Positions 10,901-24,100 of a stretch of 64,000 bases of DNA are shown in pieces. Source of the stretch: Merluccius polli (taxonomy: Eukaryota; Chordata; Actinopteri; Gadiformes; Merlucciidae); NCBI GenBank assembly GCA_030340625.1, contig JAOPHQ010001999.1, positions 1 through 64,000 on the forward strand, written 5' to 3'. The notes below the pieces were generated by a model. It did no database searches, was not told the origin of the DNA, and saw nothing but the letters and a program-made list of their open reading frames with translations. The first letter of the stretch is position 1; every line of letters starts with the position of its first letter. The position numbers and the translations under genes were made by a program.

Positions 10901-12700
10901 AACCATTTACCAGAAATTAACTGAATTGAACTCAATTGACCTGCTGTAGCATAGCCTGAACTCAAACTGGGTGCTCGCTTGTGTGTAATTAAACTAGGGA
11001 TGGGCATTTCAAGCATGCTGGCATTGTGCAGCGTGCTTGGTTCACATGCACGCTGCACGCTGCCGAGCAACACGAGACCCTTTCACTTTCAGAGCTCTTT
11101 TATTTGGATGTCATGTTTTTAATGATTCAATGAATGAGCTGGGATCCACAACATCATCTATGTTTTAGGGATGCAAGAAATATATACCCTAAAACACTTG
11201 TTTACTCATTTTGTAGGCGTTTTTTTTTCCCGTGACAGTTTCCACCAATGTACACATTTTGAAAGTCAAACCTCTTCATCCATAGGCATCTTATCAGGTT
11301 TTTGCCAAACATGACACAACAAAATGAACAGACTATATCTCCACATCTACAAGGGCTTGTATGTCCATCTTGGTACTAAAAGAAAGATAACACGTGAGGT
11401 TGTAAAAGTGAAACAATCAATGTGGATGCGACTGAGTGAATAAAGCTACAACACAGAATTACTATGCCCATGATTGTGATGTTTCAAAATGGTGCCCAGG
11501 CACTGGATTATCTGTTTATGGTTGTTTTAAGGGATCGAAAACAACTTTGATTACAAAAAGGTAAGGTAAGACATCATTTGTGGTTGTAACTAAAAAAAGT
11601 CTAGTTTGTGAGTCTTTCAATAGTTTGTGTAGATAACATGACGGAAAAAAAGACAGCTATTGCTGTGCATATACAGCCTTGTTTTTACATGTTTGTCTTT
11701 TTGTTTGGAGTTGGAATTGTGTTTAATTAATCAGCTAACAATGGTTATAATAGACTAAAAGTTGAGAATCTAGTCGATCTAGGAGTGTATCACATGACTG
11801 CTTTCGCACATGTTTAAATGCCTTATGGCGTCTTTCTTTTGGCTGCCCGTATACGGTCTCTGTCAGGATGATTAACCAGTATGTGCATTTCATTCACACT
11901 GGACAGTATATATGCGTATATATTGTATCGTATATGTGTTTACATTTGTGTGCTCTATGCCGAACAAAAGTTTGTTGTGTGTGTGTCCATGTATGTGTAT
12001 GGGATGTGTGTGGGGTCTATGTTTGTGTATGAGTGGGGTGGGGTTTGTGTGTGTGTGTGCGGCCAACAGTTGACGTTGAGGTGGGTTGATTAGTCACCGG
12101 AACCATCCCCTCCATCCCTCCCTCCCTCATCACCACCCCGACCACCTCCTCATTGAGGTCCGTCTAAGGTCATTTTGTCCCCGTGGCAACAACACCGTCA
12201 GAGGCCCGGCCCCACCGACCTCCCCCGCAACCACTGACAAAATGCCACCGGCTACGGTGTGTGTGTGCGTGCGTGTGAGTCTATGCATGTGTATGGGTCC
12301 TTGTGTTTAAGTTTGACAAATGCCAGTGACCGGTGAGACCATCAAACAAAACAGAAGGTCCCTTAGATCACCGGATCAGCCCTGGCGCATGTATGGGTGT
12401 CTGCATGTGTGTGTGTGTGCGTGTCTTTGTATGAGGGCGATTTGACACCCTGTTGGACAGCACAAGTTTTTCATGGTCTAGTTTGACAATCAACCCACAC
12501 ATTCCCTTACACATGAACTGATATGATCCCCTCACCCATGTTCGCTAACATGCACACTCTACATATGTTATGGCTAATATGCAGCACTACTGCAAGCACA
12601 AATCGGCCCTGTTCACACAAGATAAATATCTAGACTCTTCAACCCTTTTTGAATGTAGACGGTATCTACATTACAACACTCATCTGTTTACACGAAGGGC
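10901..12700. other. Unique sequence with minor TG tracts, no gene identified
   Basis: AT-rich DNA with short TG tracts near 12,040 and 12,260-12,420. TAGGGATGGGCATTT at 10,994 looks like the end of a hAT-type element, but I could not find its partner end. Confidence 0.5.
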
Positions 12701-12776
12701 ACAACACGCTCACAACCATCTCAGCCTGTTTACACAGAGAAGGTTTACGAGATGTACGGAGATGTAGCGACTATGT

Positions 12777-13925
12777 GGCCCTTTTCCATACACATGTGCT
12801 GGCTTGGTTTGACTCGGCGCGTCAGCCCAGCACGGCAGGGATTTATATCTCCATTACAACAGGGCTACCCGTTTCAAGGTGTGTCTTTAACTGATGACGC
12901 GCTTGTCTTGAGTCAATGACGTTTAAAAGCAGCGTCCCTCCTCGTTCCTAGTCGCAATCTCGGGTATGATTTCTCAACCCCCAGTTCAAGCCTCAATGTC
13001 ATTTGACGTCATTTTCCACATCGTAAACGGTGGGAAAAAATATACATTTAAATGTTTAAAATTCATTGTACAAGTTTAAAACACATTGTTGACACATTTT
13101 TGATTTTCAACTTAATATGCTTCCAGACCAATCAGCATACCAATACAGTAGTTGGTTAAACCCATACAATTAAACTTACATGTTCCAAATGGACAACATA
13201 TTCGCAAATACGTTTATGATGCTCGTACGCAGAGAACGCAACACAAAGTTTAGCATCCATGTTTTTCCGACTTTGTAGCTCGAACGCACAAAGGTCGGAG
13301 ATGACGCGTTTCCAACTTCCGACTTCCCACCACCGACCATAAAGGAATGCAGCATTGGTTCACACCTAGCATTTTTTTTTTCTTCCAGCGCTCGTTTTAC
13401 ATTATATTCCTATGTAGCAGAGCATTTTTGGCGTTTTTTTAAACGCCTCTCTACGCCTCTCTTCTCCTGCACCGAGCATAAAAAAAAGTTGAGAAAAGTT
13501 CAACTTTCAGGAAAAAAGCGCCCGACGTCAGGCGTTCTTTTGACAACTGACCAATCACAAGCGGAACATTGACACTTGGATACGTAGGTAGGCGAGTAAC
13601 GTCGGGTCTAGAATGGGTTCGCTGCTAGTCGATAGTAAAAACGCTCTCGGCGCTTTCAGGACAAAACACGCTGCCAGCTTTTTGTTTATTGAAAAAACGG
13701 TAGGCTCAACTTTTCCCTATCACAAAAAACACTAGGTCTGAACACGCCCTTAGTCTGATCGCTGAATCATCACTGGATGATGATGCTAAATCATCCCTGA
13801 ATGATGACGAAGCCAATCTGACGTCACCTCAGACACGACTCAGCACAATGCGTTCTAACAGGTAATGGAAACTGGCAAATCGACATGGTTTGTCATGCGG
13901 CCAAAAGTGCCAATGGAAAGACACT
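12777..13925. mobile_element. Probable non-autonomous DNA transposon (outer element)
   Basis: The left end (GGCCCTTTTCCATAC, then CTCCATTACAACAGGG and GTGTGTCTTTAACTGATGACG) is loosely inverted at the right end (GTGACG region, CAGGTAATGGAAACTGG, CCAATGGAAAGACAC). The TTTCCATTAC motifs are typical of abundant fish miniature elements. The inverted termini are diverged and no target duplication was resolved, so limits are approximate. It holds another element at 13,355-13,753. Confidence 0.42.
13355..13753. mobile_element. Miniature inverted-repeat element nested in the previous one
   Basis: The left end has TTCACACCTAGCATTTTTT; the right end has AAAAAACACTAGGTCTGAACACGCCC. Read as inverted, both carry TTCANACCTAG then a T run. 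The interior has no coding capacity but repeats GCGTT/AACGCC words. The superfamily is not settled; a Harbinger/ISL2EU-like origin is plausible. Confidence 0.5.
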
Positions 13926-14068
13926 AATTGTGAACCAGTTTACTTTGCTTTGGACAATGTTGCCAGATATTTGCATATGACGCACCCCTTGCTTTATCCT
14001 ATTGGCTGGCGACCGTGACATATGAGTTAAGCACGTGACTTGACAACGCTTCCGCGAGAGATTGTGTC

Positions 14069-14190
14069 CAGTGTTGTCAACTTGGCGACTTTCTCGCTAG
14101 ATTTAACGACTTTTCAGACCCTCATAGCTTTATTTATAAAAAGCCACTAGCGACACATTTAGCGACTTATTCAGACCATCAGGGAAAAAG
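14069..14190. repeat. Fragment of a dispersed DNA-element repeat
   Basis: It begins CAGTGTTGTCAACTTGGCGA and repeats GCGACTT/CGCTAG words. This resembles the end of an abundant fish hAT-type repeat. Only one end is present. Confidence 0.4.
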
Positions 14191-16290
14191 CGAGATGAAT
14201 ATTCTATTGTAATTCATTCCCATGCATGCAGTTCACAAATATAATAATATAATATAAGTTCCTGTAGTGAGTTTGTGATTATTTAGCTAAAGATTTCTCT
14301 ATCTACCTGTTATATGACTTTGATCTCTTGATCTCTGCTTTGCTGCACCTGACACAACCACTAAGCTTTATCTAAATTGATGCCCAATGATGTCACCAAT
14401 ATGCAAATTAGCATAGAAAATATCCCTTTGCGTCGCGATCCTGCAACCATTTCACATCCACGATTTGAGAGATTCAAAACGCTCATGTAAACAAAGCCAT
14501 TGATTGCAATGCAAAATAGTCCAGAGCACTCCAGAGCATGTGTCTGTAATCATAATATAATTTTAACATAATATCATATGCTTGTTACAGTCGCAGTCGG
14601 CATACCCATTAGTGATGTGCATATCTTTGAAGCACGATTCGATACGCATCTCGATACATGGGCTCCGATACGATACTGCAACGAGACTTTTTAGTTCGAT
14701 ACGATTCGATGCGATTCGATACACTTATATTTGTTAGATTTAGGGAGGCAAGGGAGTAGGGAGTACCAAGGTGAATACCGAGGTGAGCACTTTGGATACT
14801 TGCTGATACCTTGTACTTATAAGATAACTTTGAATTATAAATGCAATTTTCAGTTACCACAATAGTAAGAGCGCTTTTGTATAAGACATTAGATGTAAAA
14901 AAAAAAATAATTCAAGAAATCAAAAAACAGCACTTAACATTTGCTGGTACTTTTGGCAAGTAAGCCTACCGACTGATTAAAATGTAAGCCACATTTGTTT
15001 TTTATCTCGGGGGGGGGGGGGCACAAGGTTTCTTGCACCCCCAAAGATAAGGTTGGGTGCAAAAACCCCTCAATATTGAAACGAAGTGAACTGGCACGTT
15101 TTCGTTGTCTGGCCCTTTAAATAAACCCAGCGCGATAGAACGCTGTGCTGCGCGATAGACCGCTGTGCTGCGCTGTGACAGAACCCCGCCACCCAGCAGA
15201 ACCCCGCCACCTCCCTCCCCCCCTCTGTGAGCTTATCAATAGAATGGAACAATTGTAATAAACGACATTCATTCAATGTTTAATTTAATTGCTAGACAAT
15301 GTTTAGATCTACAATGAATCAAGAATAGCCTACGGGTGTCTTGCGTTATCTTTGGTTCCCAAAAAAATGGCCTTGCAACGTAGGCTACCGCTACGTCAAG
15401 CTCTATGAAAACGATGCTAAATAAGTTTAAAAGCAGCGATGCATGAGCAGCCTAGTAGGCTAATGTTTAAGGCCCATATGCATTTTAAATTTCTAAATTA
15501 TGACTGAAATGTAATTAAGCTAGGCCTACTCCCATTTATGCGGGCATGTTTATGGAAAATAAGTGCACGCCCCGCCACTCGTAACACACTTGTGAAACGC
15601 ATTCCTGAATTGATGGAATGGTTAAATCATACATCATCACAAGTTCACAACCAACATTTGGAAGAAATCAAATAAATGACAGATAAATAATACGTAAATA
15701 ATAAATGAACTACTGTTCTGAACCTAAAATTCTGAAAGCAGGACAAGGAGAAGTGTTATAGCCTGTTTTTTGGTGGAACACATTTGAACAAAATATTTAT
15801 GACCCCCCCCAATGTTGACCTGAAGTTGGCGCCACTGAGCATTATACTTAAACTTAATAAACAAGTTCAGAGCACACAGTGTAATTCTGCATACAAGTAT
15901 TCACCAATAATCCCCCCCACCAAAATGATACAATGCCCTACAAATGAGCAATGGTCGTGCCAACCCTCACTCGTGGTAGCAAACGGTTTGTATTTAATTT
16001 GTATTTAACAACAAAGAAATACAAATAAAGGTAAATTAATCTGAAATGACAACGTGTCGTTATTATATGATGACTGAAACATTAGCATAGAGAGGTAATG
16101 CTTGCCCGGTGTTTGTTGATAAGTAAAACAGCAGCATGACATTATTACAGTAAGGGCACAGTATGCTAAATGTCCAGAAAACAACCACACATGAACAGCG
16201 ATATGTCTGCTGGCGTTGATAACTTAACGACACTGGCCGTACAGAATGAACATGGTACCTTGTGCTGTCCAGATGCAGCGTGATGGATAG

Positions 16291-17371
16291 TAGTGATGGA
16301 TTTCATGATTCGTTTGCGCGAATCAGTTCGCGTCGTTCAGTTCGCCAAAAAGAGTCGTTCGTTCGTTCGTTCGTTCAGTCGTGTTTCCGGTAGCGGTGAA
16401 TCGTTCACTGAGTCGTTCAGACTCAGCTCCTCCCTCCGTCCCTCGTTCTCATTCGCGAATCGCGAATGCCAGCCGAGTCGGTCAGACTCGGCTCCTCCCT
16501 CGTTCACAACATTCAAACGAATCACGAATGCAGTTCTCACAGGATCAAAATGCCCCATTCCCCCAATTCAAGGTAAAGTTAGACAAACCAAACGCAGCGG
16601 GATGCGGGGGGGGGGCGTAGTAGATTATTGGATGTTTAATATATCAGCAAGATAATAGACTTGATTTAGCAATGATGAGTTTAAAAGTTAATGATGTACA
16701 GTTGTGTTTATTCTGGGCATATTTTATTTACTATTGTGAAGATGGCCATTGGGGGTGGCCAATGGCCAAGATCCACCAAGGTGGGGGTCCCGGCCGGGTC
16801 GCGTGCGTGAGAAGGAAGCATGAAAGAACGAGACAGATTGACGAGACATTCAAATGTATTATTAATCTGGCATGACACAGAAAATACAAAGACAGCATGC
16901 ATTTACCATTTCACTGATATTTAAATGTAAAAGGCTGCAATACCACTTTAAAATTTGTATATTGCCTTTAAAAGGCAATATACAAATTTGAAAGTGGTAT
17001 TGTTAATGTGTCAACCATTATCATAATTTTTTTATCGTACGCTCGCTTACTAAGCCCATTTGTTTTTTTTCCAAGAAGAGTCTCTCTCATTGGCTAAAAT
17101 TCGACGAAAGCGTCCTAGACTCAACAGACAGACAACAACATACGATTGGCTGGCTCTCGTGAGTCGTGACGTCTCAGTCTTCGAGTCAATCACAGTCAGC
17201 GAACGACTCGCGACTCGCGAATCAGCGTCGCGAATCAGCAGCGCGTCAGCGACTCAGCGAACGAGATGAACGCCGACGAACGAGTCGAACGAGAGCGGCG
17301 AACGAGGTCACTTCGTTCACTTTAAAGAGTCGTTCGTTCGAACTGATTAGTTCGCGAACGAGCCATCACTA
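16291..17371. mobile_element. hAT-like MITE with perfect 8-bp target duplication
   Basis: The termini TAGTGATGG and CCATCACTA are exact inverted repeats. Both sides are flanked by ATGGATAG (16,283-16,290 and 17,372-17,379), a perfect 8-bp duplication. Subterminal regions are dense in TTCGCGAA, GAATCGTTC and TCGTTCGTTCG words in inverted orientation at the two ends. The 1081-bp element has no coding capacity. It lies inside the larger hAT-like element, so it is younger. Confidence 0.93.
16938..17002. repeat. 65-bp near-perfect palindrome in the hAT-like MITE
   Basis: Arms of 32-33 bp meet at CCTTTAAAAGG with essentially no loop. The left arm begins CAATACCACTTT and the right arm ends AAAGTGGTATTG. 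I see one mismatch. Confidence 0.9.
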
Positions 17372-18433
17372 ATGGATAGGCCTACATGAGAGGAAAGGCG
17401 CTCTCTCGATACGTTTAAGACATGTCAAGTTGTGAACTAACGTAGTCTAACCCTAACCCGATATATTGTGGAAAACGGGTATGTTTCAGAGCTACTTTTT
17501 TAATTGTGTTTTTAGAAATGTCTTTAATACTGTAACAGAACACAGAAGTTGTGGGCTCAGCGCAGATGATTTGTAGATCACTTGCTGCGTTGCAGTTGAC
17601 CAGTTAGTTACAAAGCAGTCATGAGATGCTTTTTGGATTTTGTAAGGTAGAAGCTAGAAAAATGCACAATTAATGAGTAAATCGCTGATTTGTAACGTTT
17701 AAATCAATTTTCTGACCGATGCTACATATGGATCGGTTGGGGTCCCGCCAACCGATGCACTCGCATCGTTAACATTCAAATCGATGGACCGATGCGTATC
17801 GGTGCATCGTCAAATCCCTAATGCCCATGCATTGTTAACTTGTCCATACTCTACTGTATTGGCATTGAGGAAACAAGCCACTTTCAACAAGCAAAATTAG
17901 TACTTGAAATCCAGAGGATACCGCCATCAATATAATGAAGGATAGGTTTAAAGATCGAGGTAGTATGTGTTTAGATTTCCTGGTACAGATCCTATTATAA
18001 ACACCAAAAGAAATATCAACATTATATGACCTACTAAGTGTAAAATAGGTCAAGGTAATATGTTGTCCTTTATGCCCAGCACGGGCACACACACACACAC
18101 ACACAGTTTCTCATACACGCACATGCACACAGACAAGTTTCTATCAGGAAATTGGGCCAGGGGACCTTTGTGTGTGTGTGTGTGTGCATGTGCGTCTATG
18201 AGGAACTGTGCGTGTGTATATTCCATAATCTGTATTTTTGTTTACATGTGAATAAATGCATTTCTGCACATGCATTGTGTGTGTGTTTGTAGAGTGTTAA
18301 GAGGTGTGTGTAGAGAGAGAGCGTGTGTAGAGGTGTGTTAAGTGTGTTTCAATTGTTATGCAGCAAAAGGCCTGCCTTATCCTCCCACAGGCTAACATGT
18401 TGCTGATTAGCTTTTAATTAAGATGCATGAGTC

Positions 18434-18435
<2 letters not shown>

Positions 18436-18504
<69 letters not shown>
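18436..18504. repeat. (TG)n microsatellite
   Basis: About 34 uninterrupted TG units, decaying into TG-rich sequence to 18,541. Confidence 0.95.
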
Positions 18505-18510
<6 letters not shown>

Positions 18511-18781
18511 GGGTGTGCATGTGTGTGTGCGAGCGTGTGTGTCATCATTGTACGGTGGTGCGCCACACATGACTGGTTGCCGTCTCCGTTCTGTTTGGCA
18601 GGGCTGAAGCGCTTTAGCAGCCAGAAACAGTGTCTAATTTAAGACGCCACACATAACTTGGCAGCACGCTGGCCCGGCGTGTGCACGTGTCACGCGCATG
18701 TGCCTGAGGCGAGGAAAACACACAGGGAGTCCCAACAGCCTTCATCTAAAACACTGCACGCGGCTACGATGGCACCATCGC

Positions 18782-18784
<3 letters not shown>

Positions 18785-18845
<61 letters not shown>
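18785..18845. repeat. (CA)n microsatellite
   Basis: About 30 uninterrupted CA units with degenerate CA-rich sequence on the right. Confidence 0.95.
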
Positions 18846-18848
<3 letters not shown>

Positions 18849-19650
18849 GACACAAAAACACCACATGCCAGAGATGGCACTGACAGGTACAAAGACACAC
18901 AAACACAACACAAAGACACACACACACCAGCAGAAGTCCTACGCATGCTTCACAGCATGCAACGTCTTCATAGCAGAGACAGGCCTGCATATGATGCGTC
19001 AACGGGTGGGATTCACTTCACATACCCCCCCCAGCCTGTGAGCCTCCACACACAAGGTTTTACCAAAAATAAGGCTAAAAAATAAACACAAACAGAAATC
19101 ACATCAACATGTTAACTCATTCATCATCTCTGTGCTCAACACGACCATTAGATCAATAATCCTTTCCAGTCCAGGAAAATGCCCAAGGTATACTATTCAC
19201 AACTTCCTCCTTTTCTGTCATCCCAGTCCGGACTGGTGTTTACTTCCTTTACGTTCAAAATAAGACCCCCCCCCCCACACACACACACACACACACTCTC
19301 TATGTGTGATTCATATTTATTTAAGCGCCAGAACAGCTGTCTTTATAAGATAGTTACCACTCAGGCAGCGAGGCGGTGCACAGACGTCTACTGAGTGACA
19401 GAGAACCAGTACTGCCCCACTTCTCCCAGCTGTCATGCTGACCCCATTCTCACTAGTGCTCAGTTGATGGGTCCAGCTCCCCATTTTTAGCATGTGGGAA
19501 AATGTTACAAAATTCAACACATCTGTACATTTTCTTTTCTTTCTTTGAATAGGCCAGTATTTTGGTTTGCAGAGAGAAACCGATCCTGTATTTCTTATGC
19601 ATCCTTTCTCAAGAGGGCATCACTCTCAAAATACATCCTATATATCAGTC

Positions 19651-19655
<5 letters not shown>

Positions 19656-19741
<86 letters not shown>

Positions 19742-19790
19742 GAACACAGAAACACACACATGCACAACACACACACACACCAACTAAATG
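19656..19790. repeat. (CT)n-(CA)n compound microsatellite
   Basis: Some 32 CT units switch directly to CA units at about 19,721, then a degenerate CA tail. Confidence 0.95.
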
Positions 19791-20495
19791 CTGCTGTCTC
19801 TACTACTTTCGCTTTATTGCGACCTGAATGAACTTGCAACAGAGGCGGAAATTGGATTCACTAATAAATAAATAATCCCAGCAGGTCATTAGTGCAGTGG
19901 CTTTTTTACTGCCACTGTGATACATGTCTTTAATAATAATGATAATAATAACAAATACCAGGAAAAGACTGGATCCCTCACAGGGTTTCAGGATGACTAT
20001 ATAATGATCCCTCCTGGAGGAAGCCCCAGTAGGCTCATGCTACAGGATACAGCTTCAACTGACTGGCAGAGGAATAGTAGAGTATGTGGTAGCTTTGCTT
20101 ATTGGTTGGACAGCAAATTCTGGCCTTTGGAATAAACTCTGTGTGAGTTCAAATACACTCAATTTGAGTGTACATGTGAGACCATCGAATACAATCTAGG
20201 GCAGAGTTAAAGTAACTCTTTTCTGGGAGTTGATCTTTTAACCCTTTTCAGGAGTTAAAACTGAACTCTTGTGGGAGTTAAAACACTAATCCCATGTAGA
20301 GTAAAATACAACTTTTTGCAAACTCTTTCATAGTGTTAACAGTCAACACATAAAAGTAAATTAAATTTAACACTTATGGAGTTCATTTAAAACACTAAAA
20401 AGGTTTTAGGTAAAAAAATTATCCATGCAGCAATCCTGCATGGATACTTACTTCTGTAACAAGTTTCACTTTGAATAAAGTGCTTTCTTCACTAG

Positions 20496-21160
20496 CAGCT
20501 AAACAGTTGGGAAATTGTGTGGTCAAATGGCAAAGACACTTAAAAAAAAAAAAAAAGTAAATAAAAAATACATTTTGTATATTTCAACAAAACTGTACAA
20601 ATATTGTCAATACAACATCGCTATGTATTGCACAATCTTCAGAGGTATATGCATGAAGTGCAAACATTGTATAAATAACCTTGTTCACTGTACAGACGTC
20701 TGATATATTACAAAAAAAGAAGTTCTGTAATGCAGGATTGTGTTAACATGAGGTAGACTTTAATTAAAGTACATAACATGTACATAAAAGCAAGGATACA
20801 TTCTGTACATGTTACAGCAAACATTCACATTTAAAACAAACTGCTATAAGGGCAGCTAAACATTTGGGAAATTGTGTGGTCAAATGGAAAGACACTTAAA
20901 AAAATAAGTAAATAAAAAATAGATTTGGATATTTCAACAAAAATGTTAAAATATTGTCAATACCACATCCCTATGTATTGCATAAACTGTTCAGAGGAAA
21001 ATGCATGAAGTGCAAACATTGTATAAACAACCTTGTTCACTGTACAGACGTCTGATAAGATAAAAGACCAAAAAGAACTTCTCTGTAATGCAGGATTGTT
21101 AACATGAGGTAGATTTTAACCTGTAATTAAAGTACATAAACATGTACATGTACACTTACT
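20496..21160. repeat. Tandem duplication of a ~330-bp non-coding segment
   Basis: The segment starting at GCAGCTAAACAGTTGGGAAA (20,496) recurs at GCAGCTAAACATTTGGGAAA (20,852). Shared blocks follow in order: GTGTGGTCAAATGG, TATGTATTGCA, ATGCATGAAGTGCAAACATT, GTTCACTGTACAGACGTC, TAATGCAGGATTG and AACATGAGGTAGA. Copies differ by small indels. It sits just 3' of the minus-strand transposon gene. Confidence 0.85.
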
Positions 21161-24100
21161 TGGAAAGCATGGAAATGGTCATGGAAACAAGTTCCATGCT
21201 CAACCAAAACAATACAAATCTTGAAGTTCTTCACACAATCTTTGAAAAATGTGTGCTTGGCTTCAAATCTCATAGTCCAGATATGAATGAGTGGTCAAAT
21301 TTTTCGAATGCACCAGGGAGAGTGGACCATGAAATGATTTTTTGGAATCAAGTTTTTTGATGGGTACAGTTCTTTGAAGAGTTGGTGATGTTCAATAACT
21401 TTGAACATTGAAATAAGGTACTATAAATACACAGTCATCCCTTCGGTGATAGAGTATAGTATTAGAACACTATGTTTATAATGTTCAGCAACAAGAGCAA
21501 CAAGCGCCAGTGCAAATCATCCTCTGGTACCAGGTCACCAAATATCACAAGTATGTTTGTGATCAAACATAGTGTTTGTGAAGCATTTAACCCTATTCCA
21601 TGTCCTCCACAGTCAAGGTTAATATTTGTTGGCTTGTTTTTCTTTTCCAGATAGCCATAATAAAAAGCATACATCCTATTACAAGGACAGGCTTTCTTTA
21701 GAGATGAAATGTTCAATCAACTATACAAATATCAATTTGTATGATGATGTCAACAGCATAATTTTCTGCAATATTGAAATATTGCAATGTATTAAGTATG
21801 CTTTCTCTTGATGCCAAATGAAGGTTAATGTCAGATCATCTACCAAACTAGTATAATGTTCATCATTCAGAACTGGCGATCTTAAGTCAAATCATCTTCT
21901 GAGAAAACTGACTGAGCTGAAGATTTATGAATTGAGCAAAGATATTATTTGCACTAAATGACTCCAAGAACCCAAGAATGCTTTGAATATCCAGGTTATC
22001 ACCAGTAATTTGTGCAAGAGTGCCACGTACAGAAACCTCAGCAAATGGAACAGCAACCCCAGTAGTCTCTAATATTTTCAAGTCCTTTACTAAGGGTTGC
22101 AGTATTTCATCGGTTCCGTATTTCTTAGCATCTTGTGCAATGAACAAAAAATACCAGATTAATGTTCATTAAGGCAGAATTCACCCTTGGGGGAAGATTT
22201 CTAAGGATGAAGTAAAAGCAGCCAACTTTATGTGTACCTTTTTTTGAACCTAGAGGATTCGTACACTCAAAGTCGTCATATTACAATTGGATTTGGAGGG
22301 CAAACATATTACTCGAAAACAAAGGATGACTTTTAAAGTAGCTTCCATCACAGAAGTCCTCATATTTGTCACACTGAGTACATGTTTGCATCATCTTACA
22401 AATATGTTCATTCTTGAAAATGAACTGCAGTGTTTTCAGTATGGGAATATATATGAACTTGTCATTGATTGGAACTTGCTCATAGGTTCCAGTTTTGCTA
22501 TTTCATCTGGAATCATACTTTACTCCTAGGCGCAGTTCAACTGGCTATACTATATCCCATTTTTCCCTGAAGTATTTCTTCCATTTGCTATCAGAATTCT
22601 GGCTAAAAGGGTTGTCCATACTTTTAAATAACTCTTCTATGGCTGATCTGGAGGGATGTCGGTTGGGAGTAAGTTCAATACTTGGTCCTGAATATTAGAT
22701 CTCCCACAAATTCCTCTAAATTCTCACTTGTAGAAAGAACTACAGTATTTGGTACATCGCTCCCCAAAAGTTTGGATATAATGGAGGCACACATATCTTT
22801 GCTGTGAGTATTTTGGCATGAAGATGAAGTAGAGGGTGTTTCATCATTTAAGCACTGAGAATTATTGTGCTGTTTGGTGACATGGTCGGAAGGGGTTTCA
22901 TGAGGCACACGTGTTGTCAGTAGGAGCATGTATCTTAATTAGATGTCTTCTAAATCCAGAATAACTTCAGAATTGCAAGCAACATCCGATTTGACCAAAT
23001 GTTTTTCTCAAATTTTACACTGATCTTCTTGGGCCGCTTCCTTCCAGCTGGTTGTGGAGTGAGAATATGCGGCAAGACAAGAAGAGAAGCCATGTCCCTG
23101 TCCCACTCTGCAGACAGTGTAAATAGCACAATTTATTTAAGAATGTCTGTCTTCACATTTCTACCTTGTGGAGGAACATCATAAACATCATAGAGCTTCA
23201 ATGAAGAGCTGCAACAACATGATACATGGCATACAGGATGTAGATGATACTGTCAGACAGAATTGTCAAACTGTATGTTAAAGTCCAGCTGAAATCACAT
23301 TTAGTCATCCCTTTTTGTAGTAAAATATAATGTCAACATGTTATTTAAATGTATTAATAGTTATTTATTATTAAAAGGAAGAACAAAAGTCTTTGGGGAA
23401 ATATCAGAAATGCTCCTTTTCATCTGCAAGCTGTTGAGATTTTTTGACAACTCATTACTACACTAATGAAGTATGACTGTTGTAAAACTACCTGGCTCAT
23501 CAGCAGTGTCAGATTCTTTAGATTTCAGCAGTTCTTTCATAAGAGGCGTCTCTGGAAGCAGTTTCTGCTCTAAACATCAACAAGAAGTCTTGCAAAATTT
23601 AATAAAAAAAGGGAAGGACTACCATTACAATCACTTAAAGTAAATCAAGTATTTTTTTGCAAATGTTTTTCAAATTCACATTTGTTACCTACCAGTCCCT
23701 TAGTCCTTGAAACAAGGAAACATTTCTTGCCTCGTCTACAAATGAGTATATCATGTCATTAACATCAAGCGTCTTACCCTTCCTTTTCATGCATGTGAGC
23801 TACAACGATGTTCACCGTTAATCATCTGGTGGTTTCAAACTCCCAGTCTCTTCATACTCTTTGATCACAGTCATCCCTGCTGGCTTAGAAGTGAGAATCT
23901 GCTCCACTGTCTAAATACAATTGATATAAAATACAAAACAACAATTAACAAAAATAAGACATAACTTTTAACCAAAACAACTATGGCAATCTATTGATCA
24001 TACAGATCATCAATTACAATGCTTTTTCAACTCCTTAACCCCAATTTGTTTAAGCTTGGTTTTGAAGTGAGGCCAACTAAAGAACAAAGTGTAAAAGTAT

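Larger units (their letters stand above)
14610..17820. mobile_element. hAT-like non-autonomous transposon, 3.2 kb, with a nested element
   Basis: The left end TAGTGATGTGCATATC and the right end (reverse complement TAGGGATTTGACGATGC) share the start TAG.GAT.TG. The flanking 8-mers ATACCCAT (14,602-14,609) and ATGCCCAT (17,821-17,828) differ by one base, matching the 8-bp duplications of the hAT superfamily. Subterminal zones are full of CGATACGATTCG-type words, possible transposase binding repeats. I found no transposase reading frame inside. Bases 16,291-17,371 are a later insertion. Confidence 0.78.
17829..20139. other. Unique sequence between simple repeats, no gene identified
   Basis: It holds CA/TG tracts (18,084-18,106; 18,436-18,504; 18,785-18,845), a CT-then-CA tract (19,656-19,790) and otherwise non-coding DNA. 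The stretch 18,541-18,780 is GC-richer but not recognised. Confidence 0.5.
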
